This document shows, one piece after another, positions 5,266 to 5,283 of a stretch of DNA of 5,283 nucleotides; the first letter of the stretch is position 1, and each line of letters begins with the position of its first letter. The notes under the pieces were generated by a model, which was not told where the DNA came from, searched no databases, and saw nothing but the letters and a program-made list of their open reading frames with translations. The translations under genes were made by a program, and so were the position numbers. This DNA comes from an uncultured Ruminobacter sp. (lineage in GTDB: Bacteria > Pseudomonadota > Gammaproteobacteria > Enterobacterales > Succinivibrionaceae): assembly GCA_900767005.1 (NCBI GenBank), contig CAAFXL010000117.1, positions 1 through 5,283 of the forward strand, given 5' to 3'.

Positions 5266-5283
5266 GCATCAAATAATACCTAA

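Larger units (their letters stand above)
4998..5283. other. Non-coding A+T-rich region upstream of the thrS promoter
   Basis: Stops are dense in all frames and I see no coding region, tRNA or rRNA here. It holds the two inverted repeats listed separately, and three copies of TTAGATTT (5089, 5106 and 5115) that are unremarkable in such A+T-rich DNA. The neighbouring gene on the right is outside the window. Confidence 0.6.

Noticed and set aside
5245..5272. Minus-strand promoter TTGATG-16 bp-TATTAT
   Set aside because: Such matches are expected by chance in this A+T-rich DNA, it overlaps the imperfect hairpin, and a better placed promoter exists for thrS.

Overview
The window is an A+T-rich bacterial segment. 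Its core is the translation operon thrS-infC-rpmI-rplT on the minus strand. ThrRS aligns without gaps to the 642-residue E. coli enzyme, as recalled from memory, and IF3, L35 and L20 are also very close to the enterobacterial proteins. The source is therefore a gammaproteobacterium. The low G+C content and the DUF4143-type ATPase next door would fit an AT-rich gut lineage such as Succinivibrionaceae, but that placement is only a guess.

Layout from left to right: a five-copy tandem repeat of 32-33 bp (1-163), possibly continuing beyond the left edge; a candidate promoter; a plus-strand AAA_14/DUF4143 ATPase (263-1603); a terminator between convergent genes (about 1602-1629); rplT (1662-2012), rpmI (2029-2223) and infC (2303-2851), all minus; thrS (2855-4783, minus); a structured thrS leader of about 180 nt with a sigma70-like promoter (4970-4997); and about 285 bp of non-coding A+T-rich DNA holding two inverted repeats.

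The four operon genes act in translation: threonine charging, initiation-factor recycling, and two large-subunit proteins. Control elements known from E. coli can be read directly in the sequence. Just upstream of thrS the mRNA can form a five-pair stem with a seven-base loop carrying GGU after a U, an apparent copy of the tRNA-Thr anticodon arm, at almost the same distance from the start codon as the E. coli thrS operator. infC begins with the rare codon AUU, 3 nt after the thrS stop, with its Shine-Dalgarno inside the thrS coding sequence. An irregular stem lies between infC and rpmI, where L20 autoregulation acts in E. coli.

The ATPase gene is more A+T-rich than the operon, points towards it, and has an array of repeats upstream. 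It looks like an accessory gene beside a core operon. I see no wholly new system. The best leads are the GGU-type thrS operator and the repeat array before the ATPase gene.
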